Origin: Acidobacteriaceae bacterium
Lineage (GTDB): Bacteria > Acidobacteriota > Terriglobia > Terriglobales > Acidobacteriaceae
Direction: 5' to 3'
DNA: 7,304 nucleotides
Assembly: GCA_003135495.1 (NCBI GenBank)
Contig: PLBX01000201.1
Coordinates: 1-7,304, forward strand
The notes beneath the pieces were generated by a model that saw only the letters and a program-made list of their open reading frames with translations, did not search any database and was not told where the DNA came from. The translations under genes and the position numbers were made by a program. This document shows, in pieces, positions 1 to 5,056 of this stretch. Positions within the stretch are counted from its first letter, which is position 1. The number at the start of each line of letters is the position of its first letter.

Positions 1-75
1 GTCGCTGATGCGGTTGTGCGTTACAGCACCGCTGCTCTGACGTCTTGCGCTGGAACCGAAACCCCGCTGCAATAG
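1..75 (+). CDS. Possible 3' end of an upstream gene (partial)
   Basis: The first forward frame is open from the window edge to a TAG at 73-75, giving a 24-residue tail that ends in TETPLQ. The other two forward frames close earlier (TGA at 5-7 and at 38-40). The only support for coding is this open frame and the rho-independent terminator about 50 bases downstream on the same strand, which implies that a plus-strand transcript arrives from the left. The tail is too short to recognise a family, and chance openness over 25 codons is quite possible. Confidence 0.35.
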   Translation, partial: VADAVVRYSTAALTSCAGTETPLQ

Positions 76-121
76 TTATAGTCAAAATATCCCCTGGCCG
101 GGAGACGAGCCAAACACGATT

Positions 122-153
122 AAAGCAGAGGAGAGATCCTCTGCTTTTCTTTT
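122..153 (+). terminator. Rho-independent terminator
   Basis: A perfect 11-bp inverted repeat (AAAGCAGAGGA at 122-132, TCCTCTGCTTT at 137-147) encloses a GAGA tetraloop. The 3' arm runs into a T-rich tail, TTTTCTTTT, ending at 153. Stem, short loop and U tract are all present for plus-strand transcription, so it should end the transcript of the gene lying to the left. The minus strand offers only a short U run, so bidirectional action is less likely. Confidence 0.9.
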
Positions 154-274
154 GCAGCCGTTTCTAAATACACGTCTAATCCGCGATTGCAAGCGGCTAT
201 CAATTCAAAAGCCGACCCACGCTTCTTCAAACCGCCATCCCAATTTGCCCCAGTGAAGCTTTCTTTTCGCCGGA

Positions 275-288
275 GTGTTTGGCATCAC
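275..288. promoter_or_regulatory. Weak candidate Crp/Fnr-family box
   Basis: GTGTT-TGGC-ATCAC has the 5-4-5 layout of the two better palindromes at 848-861 and 3934-3947 but one arm mismatch (GTGT instead of GTGA in the left core). Its centre is about 144 bases before the ABM start codon, far for direct activation unless the leader is long. A single degenerate match like this could be chance; it is listed because stronger copies of the pattern lie in the same window. Confidence 0.25.
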
Positions 289-302
289 GAAGCGGTGTAT
301 GT

Positions 303-317
303 GGAATCACTGATTCC
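303..317. repeat. Perfect 15-bp palindrome (possible operator)
   Basis: GGAATCA and TGATTCC form a perfect 7-bp inverted repeat around a single central C. It lies in the non-coding leader, about 110 bases before the ABM-domain start codon. A one-base spacer is poor for an RNA hairpin, so a dimeric DNA-binding protein site is the more natural reading. The binding protein is unknown, and I saw no second copy in the window. Confidence 0.4.
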
Positions 318-411
318 GAGCTTCAAAGGTTTAGTCTGGCAGGCTTAATGAATTGCCCCGGCAACCATCCGCTCGTGTCGGGTGAGTCTGTAGGTGCACT
401 AATCGACAAGC

Positions 412-419
412 AAAGGAGA
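412..419 (+). promoter_or_regulatory. Ribosome binding site fixing the ABM gene start
   Basis: AAAGGAGA ends 6 bases before the ATG at 426 and is an almost ideal Shine-Dalgarno sequence. It decides in favour of this ATG against the longer in-frame reading that begins about 50 codons upstream. Confidence 0.8.
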
Positions 420-425
420 TTCATT

Positions 426-752
426 ATGTTTGCTCGCATTGTTGAAATTAATCCACGACCGGAACGGAAGGAAGAACTCGTAACGGTACTGCGCAAGGAA
501 GTTCTGCCGATCCTGAAGAATCAACCAGGCTTTCTGGAAATTCTGCCCTTTGCACCGGTGGTCACGACCGAAGAGATGGTCACAATCACTCTGTGGACTG
601 AGAAGCGGGATGCGGAGCGCTATGAGCGCGAGGCATTTCACAAAGTGGAGGGCATACTGAAACCTTATCTAGCCACCACCCCCGTGATCTCCAAACACTA
701 CAACGTCGAAACCTCGCTCTGCCAGCACTTCGTAGCGGCCCTAACCGCCTGA
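426..752 (+). CDS. ABM-domain (antibiotic biosynthesis monooxygenase-like) protein
   Basis: This is a 108-residue protein of the dimeric alpha/beta-barrel type. The opening MFARIVEINPRPERKEEL, the middle segment around NQPGFLEI, and the following TLWTEKRDAERYERE region match the usual order in ABM-domain proteins: first beta strand, helix, PGF turn, then a strand with a W-x-(S/T)-x-x-A/E-type stretch. Family members include small cofactor-free oxygenases, haem-degrading enzymes and many proteins of unknown role. I see no haem-binding signature that would allow a specific assignment, so the substrate is unknown. The start is ATG 426 with a strong ribosome binding site; the frame is open further upstream, but that part has no domain. 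It appears to be a single-gene unit, with a non-coding gap of 192 bases before the next gene. The last 15 residues, beyond HYNVETS, are probably a loose tail. Confidence 0.75.
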   Translation: MFARIVEINPRPERKEELVTVLRKEVLPILKNQPGFLEILPFAPVVTTEEMVTITLWTEKRDAERYEREAFHKVEGILKPYLATTPVISKHYNVETSLCQHFVAALTA

Positions 753-775
753 AGCATAGCCCAGCAGAACCGCCG

Positions 776-793
776 GAGCAGTTCATGCTGCTC
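776..793 (+). repeat. Small hairpin after the ABM gene (weak terminator candidate)
   Basis: GAGCAG (776-781) and CTGCTC (788-793) form a perfect 6-bp stem with a 6-base loop, starting 24 bases after the stop codon. The following bases are pyrimidine-rich (TCTCTCTTCTT) but lack a continuous U run, so termination here would be inefficient at best. Confidence 0.3.
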
Positions 794-847
794 AGGTCTC
801 TCTTCTTGTACTTGATTTACTGTTCTTACTTCCGCTTCGTTCCCAAT

Positions 848-861
848 GTGATGCAAGTCAC
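848..861. promoter_or_regulatory. Candidate Crp/Fnr-family operator upstream of the RsbRD/CoA-transferase operon
   Basis: GTGAT-GCAA-GTCAC (preceded by T, so TGTGA-N6-TCAC) is an inverted repeat with the full GTGA-N6-TCAC core bound by Crp-type regulators. It lies in non-coding DNA, centred about 90 bases before the start codon at 945. The regulator encoded at 3154-3867 has an R-E-T-V-S-R recognition helix that should read such half-sites, and a near-identical palindrome lies beside that regulator gene. With a possible -10 at 900-905 the centre would be near -57 to -58, close to an upstream (class I) activation position. Binding and sign of regulation are inference. Confidence 0.55.
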
Positions 862-873
862 CAACGACCGTAC

Positions 874-900
874 CGGCAATCATCGCCATTGGTATTGCCG
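874..900 (+). repeat. 7-bp inverted repeat in the RsbRD leader
   Basis: CGGCAAT (874-880) and ATTGCCG (894-900) are perfect inverted arms separated by 13 bases, which themselves contain a small CCATTGG palindrome. It lies between the Crp/Fnr-like box and the start codon and abuts a -10-like hexamer. It could be a second operator or a leader hairpin; no U tract follows. Confidence 0.35.
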
Positions 901-905
901 ATAAT
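900..905 (+). promoter_or_regulatory. Possible -10 element of the RsbRD/CoA-transferase operon
   Basis: GATAAT matches the sigma-70 -10 consensus at five of six positions. The region 17 bases upstream has no good -35, which is compatible with an activator-dependent promoter using the box at 848-861. The leader would be about 33 bases. Tentative. Confidence 0.3.
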
Positions 906-944
906 GAAAATGTCAGGAAACGGAGTTCGGTCGGGAGAATTGTC

Positions 945-1424
945 ATGATGATGCTATATCGCCTCGTTCGCTTGATCGAAACTCACTCTCAATCGCTTGC
1001 CGCTTGTCTCCTTGATCAAGTTAAAAATTCAGATCTAACCGAGCGCTACAAACAAAACGTTCGTCCCGAAGAACTAAAGGAACGGGTATATGAGGTCTAC
1101 CATCACCTCGGAGAGTGGCTTATCGGTAAGGATGAATTTCGCCTGGAACAGCGTTACATGGATATCGGGGCGCGACGGCAATCGCAGCGCGTGCCGCTAA
1201 GTCAAGTAATTTGGGTGATCGTCCTGACTAAGGAAAACCTCTGGGATTTCATCAGAAAAGAGTCAGTTCTAGACCGTCCAGTAGAGGTGTTTGGCGAATT
1301 GGAAATGCTGCAATTACTGGAACAATTTTTCGACCGCGCCATTTACTACGCTACCGTGGGTTATGAAATGGCAACCGCCAACGCGATTTTGTCCGAAACC
1401 GAGAGTCAGTCGAAGACCGCTTAA
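945..1424 (+). CDS. Stand-alone RsbRD N-terminal-like domain protein
   Basis: This 159-residue, largely helical protein opens with LYRLVRLIETHSQSLAACLL and continues with ERYKQNVRPEELKERVYEVY, HHLGEWLIG and a long helical C-terminal half ending near FFDRAIYYATVGYE. The pattern (an initial helix in which a sensor body addresses the C-terminus of a cell-envelope or stress-signalling partner, the LxxRVxxVYxxLGxWL segment, and a terminal FFDRAIYYxxxGYE helix) fits the RsbRD/histidine-kinase N-terminal domain that in other proteins precedes a STAS or kinase domain. Here no STAS or kinase follows, so it would be a free sensor or adaptor domain; its ligand is unknown. GGGAG at 933-937 is 7 bases before ATG 945; ATG 948 and 951 are alternatives. 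The gap to the CoA-transferase is only 14 bases, so the two are very likely co-transcribed. Assignment is from memory of the family pattern. Confidence 0.6.
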   Translation: MMMLYRLVRLIETHSQSLAACLLDQVKNSDLTERYKQNVRPEELKERVYEVYHHLGEWLIGKDEFRLEQRYMDIGARRQSQRVPLSQVIWVIVLTKENLWDFIRKESVLDRPVEVFGELEMLQLLEQFFDRAIYYATVGYEMATANAILSETESQSKTA

Positions 1425-1428
1425 GGGG
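1423..1428 (+). promoter_or_regulatory. Ribosome binding site overlapping the upstream stop codon
   Basis: AAGGGG overlaps the TAA (1422-1424) of the RsbRD-like gene. It lies 7 bases from GTG 1436 and 10 bases from ATG 1439, but only 1 base from TTG 1430. This rules out the TTG as the main start and points to translational coupling of the two genes. Confidence 0.6.
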
Positions 1429-1438
1429 ATTGCAAGTG

Positions 1439-2761
1439 ATGTCGTGGGAACTGGACTATGTAACAAAGTTTTACACGGCAGATGAGGCCCTGCGCTGCAT
1501 TGAATCCGGGATGCGCGTCTATATTCAGCCGGGATGCGCCGAACCCGAAACCCTTGTCGAAGCTTTAATCCGCCGCGCCCCTTTTGTTCGAGATGTCGAA
1601 ATCGTCCACATGATGATGATGGGAACTGCGGAGTATGTGGCTCCCTCCATGGAGAAGCACTTCCGGCACAATGCTATTTTTATCGGCGCCAACGTGCGCG
1701 ACGCCATTAATGACGGCAGGGCGGATTACACTCCGATTTATCTCAGCGAAATTGAAGAGTTGTTCGAGAGCGGCGCCATGCCGCTGGATGTCGCGCTGAT
1801 TCAGGTTTCTCCTCCAGATTCGCACGGTTATTGCAGCTTTGGGATAGGCGTGGATACAACGCTTACAGCAGCCAGGTGCGCGCGATACGTGGTGGCCCAG
1901 GTGAACAGTTGCATGCCGAGGACCTACGGCGACAGCTTCATCCACGTGAGTGACATCGATGCGATCGTCGAATCCTCGCGTCCTTTGTGCGAAAGCAAGA
2001 AGCCCCGGGTAACAGAACTGCAGACCGATATTGCGCGCAATGTAGCAAACCTGATTGACGATGGCGCTGTGTTGCAACTTGGGATTGGCGGAATACCCGA
2101 TGCCGTGCTTCCCTTTCTCAGCGATCGTAAAGATCTCGGCGTGCACAGTGAACTGGTATCGGACGGCGTAGTTCCCCTCATTGAGGCCGGCGTAATCAAC
2201 GGCGCTCGCAAGAACTTCAAGCCTCGCAAGATTATCTTGGGGTTTGCCATGGGCACGAAGAAACTCTTCGACTTTGTAGACAATAATCCGATTTTCGAAT
2301 TCCATCCCACCGCCTACACAAATGACGCGACCTTGATTGGACGCAACGACAATATGGTTGCCATCAACTCGGCGCTACAAATCGACCTGACGGGCCAGGT
2401 CTGTTCCGATTCAATTGGGACGAAGTTTTATAGCGGTATCGGAGGGCAGGTAGATTTTCTTCGCGGCGCCGCTCGGTCTCAAGGCGGCAAGCCGATTATC
2501 GCCATCTCATCGACGGCAAAAAACGGGGCTATCTCTCGTATCGTTCCAATGCTAAGCCCCGGCGCCGGAGTGGTCACCTCCCGCGGCCTGATTCGCTACG
2601 TGGTGACGGAATATGGCATGGCTTACCTGCATGGAAAAACTATCCGTCAGCGGGCACAGGCGTTGATCGAAATTGCACATCCGAACTTCCGCGAAGAGCT
2701 CTATGAATTCTGCGAAAAGACAAAATGGTTACATCGCCCACAACCAACAGTTCTAATTTAA
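1439..2761 (+). CDS. Acetyl-CoA hydrolase / 4-hydroxybutyrate CoA-transferase family protein
   Basis: A cytosolic enzyme of 440 residues that moves CoA between acyl-CoA and a short carboxylic acid such as acetate. The N-terminal half (to about 190) contains the HMMMMGTAEYV segment and the ALIQVSPPDSHGYCSFGIGVD motif. The C-terminal half contains the glycine-rich LQLGIGGIPDAV loop (about 217-228), HSELVSDG with the presumed catalytic Glu at 238, and the closing VVTEYGMAYLHGKT segment. Both the length and the Glu position agree with clostridial 4-hydroxybutyrate CoA-transferase, where the active-site Glu is also 238, and fit less well with the roughly 500-residue succinyl-CoA:acetate transferases. 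The acceptor acid cannot be read from sequence. ATG 1439 was chosen over GTG 1436 and TTG 1430 by ribosome-binding-site spacing; GTG 1436 remains possible. It is the second gene of an operon with the RsbRD-like protein. Confidence 0.88.
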   Translation: MSWELDYVTKFYTADEALRCIESGMRVYIQPGCAEPETLVEALIRRAPFVRDVEIVHMMMMGTAEYVAPSMEKHFRHNAIFIGANVRDAINDGRADYTPIYLSEIEELFESGAMPLDVALIQVSPPDSHGYCSFGIGVDTTLTAARCARYVVAQVNSCMPRTYGDSFIHVSDIDAIVESSRPLCESKKPRVTELQTDIARNVANLIDDGAVLQLGIGGIPDAVLPFLSDRKDLGVHSELVSDGVVPLIEAGVINGARKNFKPRKIILGFAMGTKKLFDFVDNNPIFEFHPTAYTNDATLIGRNDNMVAINSALQIDLTGQVCSDSIGTKFYSGIGGQVDFLRGAARSQGGKPIIAISSTAKNGAISRIVPMLSPGAGVVTSRGLIRYVVTEYGMAYLHGKTIRQRAQALIEIAHPNFREELYEFCEKTKWLHRPQPTVLI

Positions 2762-2765
2762 CTTA

Positions 2766-2771
2766 TATAAT
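2766..2771 (+). promoter_or_regulatory. Isolated -10-like hexamer before the small gene
   Basis: A perfect TATAAT begins 5 bases after the CoA-transferase stop codon and 55 bases before the small gene at 2821. No reasonable -35 sits at 16-18 bases upstream (that DNA is the 3' end of the CoA-transferase gene). It could give the small gene its own promoter, or be chance in an AT-rich spacer. Confidence 0.3.
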
Positions 2772-2820
2772 TCTCTACTAAGTTCATTTCACTATTGTTA
2801 AGGACCGTCGAGGTTTTGTC

Positions 2821-3060
2821 ATGATAGATAGAAACGACAAGGTTAAGAAAATTTGCGAGCGGCTTCAAGAGCTTGGATATTCATCCGAAAACAACATCAA
2901 ACTGTATGGCGAGAAATTTCACTTGGTTTCGAATCCCGTTCCTGAAGGGGATGGCTTTGCCGTCGATGGTATTACTTTGACGTCCGGTAATGTCAGAAGA
3001 ATGCGGATTCCGCTGCCGATAATTGACAGCTTGAGGAAAGAGTTCGATCGCGCCGCCTAA
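2821..3060 (+). CDS. Small conserved-looking protein of unknown function (79 aa)
   Basis: I cannot assign a function. The 79-residue protein starts at ATG 2821 with GAGG at 2810-2813, 7 bases upstream. Its first third is a charged helix (DKVKKICERLQELGYSS); the middle, KLYGEKFHLVSNPVPEGDGFAVDG, looks like two strands joined by an acidic PEGDG turn; the end, RRMRIPLPIIDSLRKEF, is basic with a short IPLP stretch and a final helix. There is no signal peptide, membrane segment or metal-binding motif. I recall similar small proteins in acidobacterial genomes, which suggests a real gene rather than a chance ORF. It lies 59 bases after the CoA-transferase, on the same strand, so read-through from that operon is plausible. 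It is convergent with the Crp/Fnr regulator. Confidence 0.7.
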   Translation: MIDRNDKVKKICERLQELGYSSENNIKLYGEKFHLVSNPVPEGDGFAVDGITLTSGNVRRMRIPLPIIDSLRKEFDRAA

Positions 3061-3094
3061 ACCGATTTTCACTTCTATGCTCCGAATCACCTGT

Positions 3095-3118
3095 AGAGAC
3101 GCGGCTTGCCGTGTCTCT
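3095..3118 (+). repeat. GC-rich hairpin between convergent genes (repeat- or terminator-like)
   Basis: AGAGACGCGG (3095-3104) and CCGTGTCTCT (3109-3118) form a 10-bp stem with one G-T wobble and a CTTG loop, 34 bases after the small gene's stop. There is no U tract on either side, so a classical intrinsic terminator is not shown. The sequence resembles dispersed GTAGAGACGCGG-type palindromic repeats remembered from other bacterial genomes. Only one copy is present here. Confidence 0.5.
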
Positions 3119-3124
3119 CGCGAC

Positions 3125-3146
3125 CGGAACATGCCATTCGGTTCCG
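3125..3146. repeat. Second hairpin between the convergent genes
   Basis: CGGAAC (3125-3130) and GTTCCG (3141-3146) form a perfect 6-bp stem with a 10-base loop. It begins 7 bases after the first hairpin and ends 8 bases from the stop codon of the minus-strand regulator. Together the two structures may end both convergent transcripts, but neither is followed by a U run. Confidence 0.35.
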
Positions 3147-3153
3147 CGTTTGA

Positions 3154-3867
3154 TCAAGAGTGAACCATCTTTTCAAGGGCAGCTTTGTCACGGATGATCA
3201 AAGTCGCACCCTTTAAGTGCAGCAACTGCTGCTTCTTGAACTGCGCGAACAAACGGCTGACTGTTTCGCGTGTTGTGCCTATGATTTCAGCAATCTCTTC
3301 ATGCGTTAGCGTTAGTTGCACATGAAGAGGATCTCCATTTCGAGTTGCATTGGACCATCTCAGGATTAGTTGGGCAAAACGTTCCGCCGGCGAGTTAGTA
3401 AGCCCAAGAGTGCGAATCCCCTGATAAGCCGCGTAATAATTGCGGCTCAGTTCCTCTGCCACCCTTAAAGCGACGGCTCCATTTTCGCGTAGAAATTGCA
3501 ACAATGCATCGCGAGTAATAAAATTTGCCTGGCCCGGCTCGATCATCTCGGCGGTAACTTCATAAGGCCGGTTCGAGATGGTCGCACTCAGCCCCAGAAC
3601 CTCTCCGCTTTCCGCGATTTTCGTAATGATGGTTCTGCCCTCCGAAGAAGAGGTCGAAAGCTTCGCTTTCCCTCCGCACAATACAAAAATTCCGCGGGGT
3701 TGCTGCCCCTCTATAAACAACATTGCCGATTTTGGATAGACCGCCGTCGATCGAATCTCGTTCAATCTCTCCAGCGCATTTAGGGGCAAGTTGCAAAAGA
3801 GATGTTCCTCACGCACCGGGCACGTGAGGCAATTGTCGAGGATGTTGAGCCCGTAAGGAGCGCGCAT
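3154..3867 (-). CDS. Crp/Fnr-family transcriptional regulator with N-terminal cysteine cluster
   Basis: A 237-residue DNA-binding regulator with the Crp/Fnr fold. The N-terminus has Cys13, Cys16 and Cys25 (CLTCPVREEHLFC), and a fourth Cys64 lies in IFVLCGGKAKLS. FNR holds a 4Fe-4S cluster with three N-terminal cysteines and a fourth in the sensor domain, so Fe-S oxygen sensing is possible, but spacing (C-x2-C-x8-C) and the place of the fourth Cys differ from E. coli FNR. The cNMP-binding fold spans about 30-140; GEVLGLSATISNRPYEVTAE lacks the Arg-Ser-Ala that Crp uses for cAMP, so cAMP sensing is unlikely. The helix-turn-helix is about 188-210, with recognition helix R-E-T-V-S-R at 200-205, combining the Crp Arg-Glu pair with the FNR Ser-Arg pair. 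The gene is divergent from the stress-protein gene and shares with it the palindrome at 3934-3947. No good ribosome binding site precedes ATG 3867. Confidence 0.9.
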   Translation of the reverse strand: MRAPYGLNILDNCLTCPVREEHLFCNLPLNALERLNEIRSTAVYPKSAMLFIEGQQPRGIFVLCGGKAKLSTSSSEGRTIITKIAESGEVLGLSATISNRPYEVTAEMIEPGQANFITRDALLQFLRENGAVALRVAEELSRNYYAAYQGIRTLGLTNSPAERFAQLILRWSNATRNGDPLHVQLTLTHEEIAEIIGTTRETVSRLFAQFKKQQLLHLKGATLIIRDKAALEKMVHS

Positions 3868-3912
3868 TCGATACTTCTATTCGACTCATCCGCTCGGAAT
3901 GTATCTCCGCAA

Positions 3913-3921
3913 ATTGTAACA
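3913..3921 (-). promoter_or_regulatory. Extended -10 promoter for the Crp/Fnr-family gene
   Basis: On the minus strand TGTTACAAT is an extended -10 element (TG-N-TACAAT). It predicts a start of transcription near 3906 and a leader of about 39 bases. The -35 position, 17 bases upstream, falls at 3936-3941, inside the GTGAC-N4-GTCAC palindrome, which would let a bound regulator block its own promoter. Confidence 0.5.
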
Positions 3922-3933
3922 CTTGCTTTGTTC

Positions 3934-3947
3934 GTGACCAGGGTCAC
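3934..3947. promoter_or_regulatory. Perfect Crp/Fnr-type operator between divergent regulator and stress-protein genes
   Basis: GTGAC-CAGG-GTCAC is a perfect inverted repeat containing the GTGA-N6-TCAC core. A further GTGAC half-site begins at 3956, 22 bases (about two helical turns) after the first arm and on the same face. It is 66 bases before the regulator start and about 145 bases before the stress-protein start. The similar box at 848-861 supports a common binding protein, most simply the regulator encoded next door. Autoregulation of the regulator and control of the stress-protein gene are inferred. Confidence 0.65.
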
Positions 3948-4080
3948 TGCAAAACGTGACCTGCAACATGGCGCCTAAAACGAAATGTGCCGAAAATCGA
4001 GATGAGCGGAGTTTACGGACCTGAGCAGATTGGGCCAAACATTGGCGCAAGCAAATCTTCTCTCGCACACAATTTCTCCT

Positions 4081-4085
4081 GGAGG
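4081..4085 (+). promoter_or_regulatory. Ribosome binding site fixing the stress-protein start
   Basis: GGAGG (within CTCCTGGAGG) lies 6 bases before ATG 4092. The frame is open 35 codons further upstream to an ATG at 3987, but that ATG lacks such a site and the extension has no Usp homology. Confidence 0.8.
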
Positions 4086-4091
4086 TGCCTT

Positions 4092-5006
4092 ATGCATACA
4101 GTCGAGACAGGGAAGCGAATCACCCTTAAGAATGTTCTATTCGCTACCGATTTTTCACAATGCTCCAATGCAGCCCTACCTTATGCCCTGTCTGTGGGCC
4201 GCCGCTACGGAGCAACTGTGCATGCCGCCCACGTTAGACCTTCGAGAGGCGAAATGCTGATGATGTCGCCGGAATGCTGGCCCGCGTTGATCGAGGAAGA
4301 GGACGCCAGGGTAGAAAATTACATCGATCAACTCGAGAAGCAACTCCGTGACGTGCCTCACGATGTGCTAACCACGAACGGTGACGTCCCGCTCGCGATT
4401 ATCCAGCTTATAGAAAAATACAAGATTGATTTACTGGTGCTCGGCACCCATGGCCGGGCGGGCGTCGGCAAATTATTCATGGGCTCCATTGCTGAAGAAG
4501 TCTTAAGGCGAGCCCCTTGCCCCGTCCTGAGCATCGGACCGCACGTAACCGCGAAACCGAGCCGGGAAATTCAATTTCAACATATTTTATTCGCCACTGA
4601 CTTCAGTAAAGACTCGTTAGCGGCGTTACCGTACGCCGTTTCCTTTGCCGAGGAAGATCAGGCCCAACTCGAATTGCTGCACGTCGTCGAACAACCGGCT
4701 GCAGGCATCCCAGATCTGGACGACGTCCAAGCTTCGCTAAAGCGTCGACTGGAAGCGCTGGTTCCACCGGATGCACAGCTCTGGTGTGAGGCAGAAGCCT
4801 TAGTCGAGTTCGGGCCACAATTTGCTTCGCCTGCCCTGCGCATTGTGGGAATTGCGGGAGCTCGTAAAGCAGACCTGATCGTTCTGGGCGCACATCCTCC
4901 AATCGGCAAGCTTGGACTCGCCACACACCTGGCCAGCACGACGGCGCAAGTCTTAACGCAGTCTAAATGCCCTGTTCTCACTGTCCGTGGCGAGTGGGTG
5001 AACTAA
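4092..5006 (+). CDS. Tandem-domain universal stress protein (UspA family)
   Basis: A 304-residue protein made of two Usp domains. Domain 1 (about 12-152) starts LKNVLFATDFS with the nucleotide-contacting Asp at 20 and has a complete G-x2-G-x9-G-S ATP-binding motif (Gly118, Gly121, Gly131, Ser132). Domain 2 (about 163-302) starts FQHILFATDFS with Asp170, but the corresponding loop reads LGAHPPIGKLGLATHL: the second Gly is Pro269 and the final G-S is replaced, so nucleotide binding by this half is doubtful. Tandem Usp proteins usually act as cytosolic stress or energy-state responders; the partner is unknown. The gene is divergent from the Crp/Fnr regulator with a shared operator candidate, and the acyl-CoA synthetase follows 132 bases later on the same strand behind a strong hairpin. 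I found no convincing promoter core in the spacer. Confidence 0.9.
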   Translation: MHTVETGKRITLKNVLFATDFSQCSNAALPYALSVGRRYGATVHAAHVRPSRGEMLMMSPECWPALIEEEDARVENYIDQLEKQLRDVPHDVLTTNGDVPLAIIQLIEKYKIDLLVLGTHGRAGVGKLFMGSIAEEVLRRAPCPVLSIGPHVTAKPSREIQFQHILFATDFSKDSLAALPYAVSFAEEDQAQLELLHVVEQPAAGIPDLDDVQASLKRRLEALVPPDAQLWCEAEALVEFGPQFASPALRIVGIAGARKADLIVLGAHPPIGKLGLATHLASTTAQVLTQSKCPVLTVRGEWVN

Positions 5007-5014
5007 GCCCAACA

Positions 5015-5056
5015 CGATGGTGAGGCCGGCGATTGAATGTGCCAGTCTCACCATCG
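5015..5056 (+). terminator. Strong hairpin after the stress-protein gene (terminator or mRNA-processing structure)
   Basis: CGATGGTGAG (5015-5024) and CTCACCATCG (5047-5056) are perfect 10-bp arms. The stem continues inward through a G-T and a C-G pair, one mismatch and GGC/GCC, leaving a 10-base loop at 5031-5040. It begins 9 bases after the stop codon. No continuous U tract follows, only TCTTTATT from about 5072, so it may protect the 3' end or attenuate read-through into the synthetase gene instead of ending all transcription. Confidence 0.5.

Larger units (their letters stand above)
154..425 (+). other. Non-coding leader upstream of the ABM-domain gene
   Basis: This stretch between the terminator and the first complete gene shows no convincing gene. 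The frame of the downstream gene stays open back to about 279, but that extension has no recognisable domain and no ribosome binding site at its upstream end, while a good site sits at 412-419. The stretch holds a weak Crp/Fnr-like box (275-288) and a perfect 15-bp palindrome (303-317). I could not pick out a convincing -35/-10 pair. The promoter of the ABM gene is presumably here. Confidence 0.5.

Noticed and set aside
279..425. N-terminal extension of the ABM-domain protein
   Set aside because: It has no ABM homology, and the strong ribosome binding site at 412-419 places the start at 426.
1565..2305. Long minus-strand open frame (246 codons) opposite the CoA-transferase gene
   Set aside because: It lies fully antisense to a gene with clear family motifs, has no recognisable domain, and is His- and Arg-rich as expected for a codon-bias shadow.
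3151..3158. TTGATCAA next to the regulator stop codon, considered as an FNR box
   Set aside because: It lacks the four-base spacer of TTGAT-N4-ATCAA and lies at the 3' end of the regulator gene.
3987..4091. 35-codon N-terminal extension of the universal stress protein
   Set aside because: It has no Usp homology, and GGAGG at 4081-4085 fixes the start at 4092.
4348..4361. Third exact GTGA-N6-TCAC match inside the stress-protein gene
   Set aside because: It lies within coding sequence for the first Usp domain (codons for R-D-V-P-H-D), away from any promoter, and its six-base spacer is unlike the GCAA/CAGG boxes; probably chance, though binding cannot be excluded.
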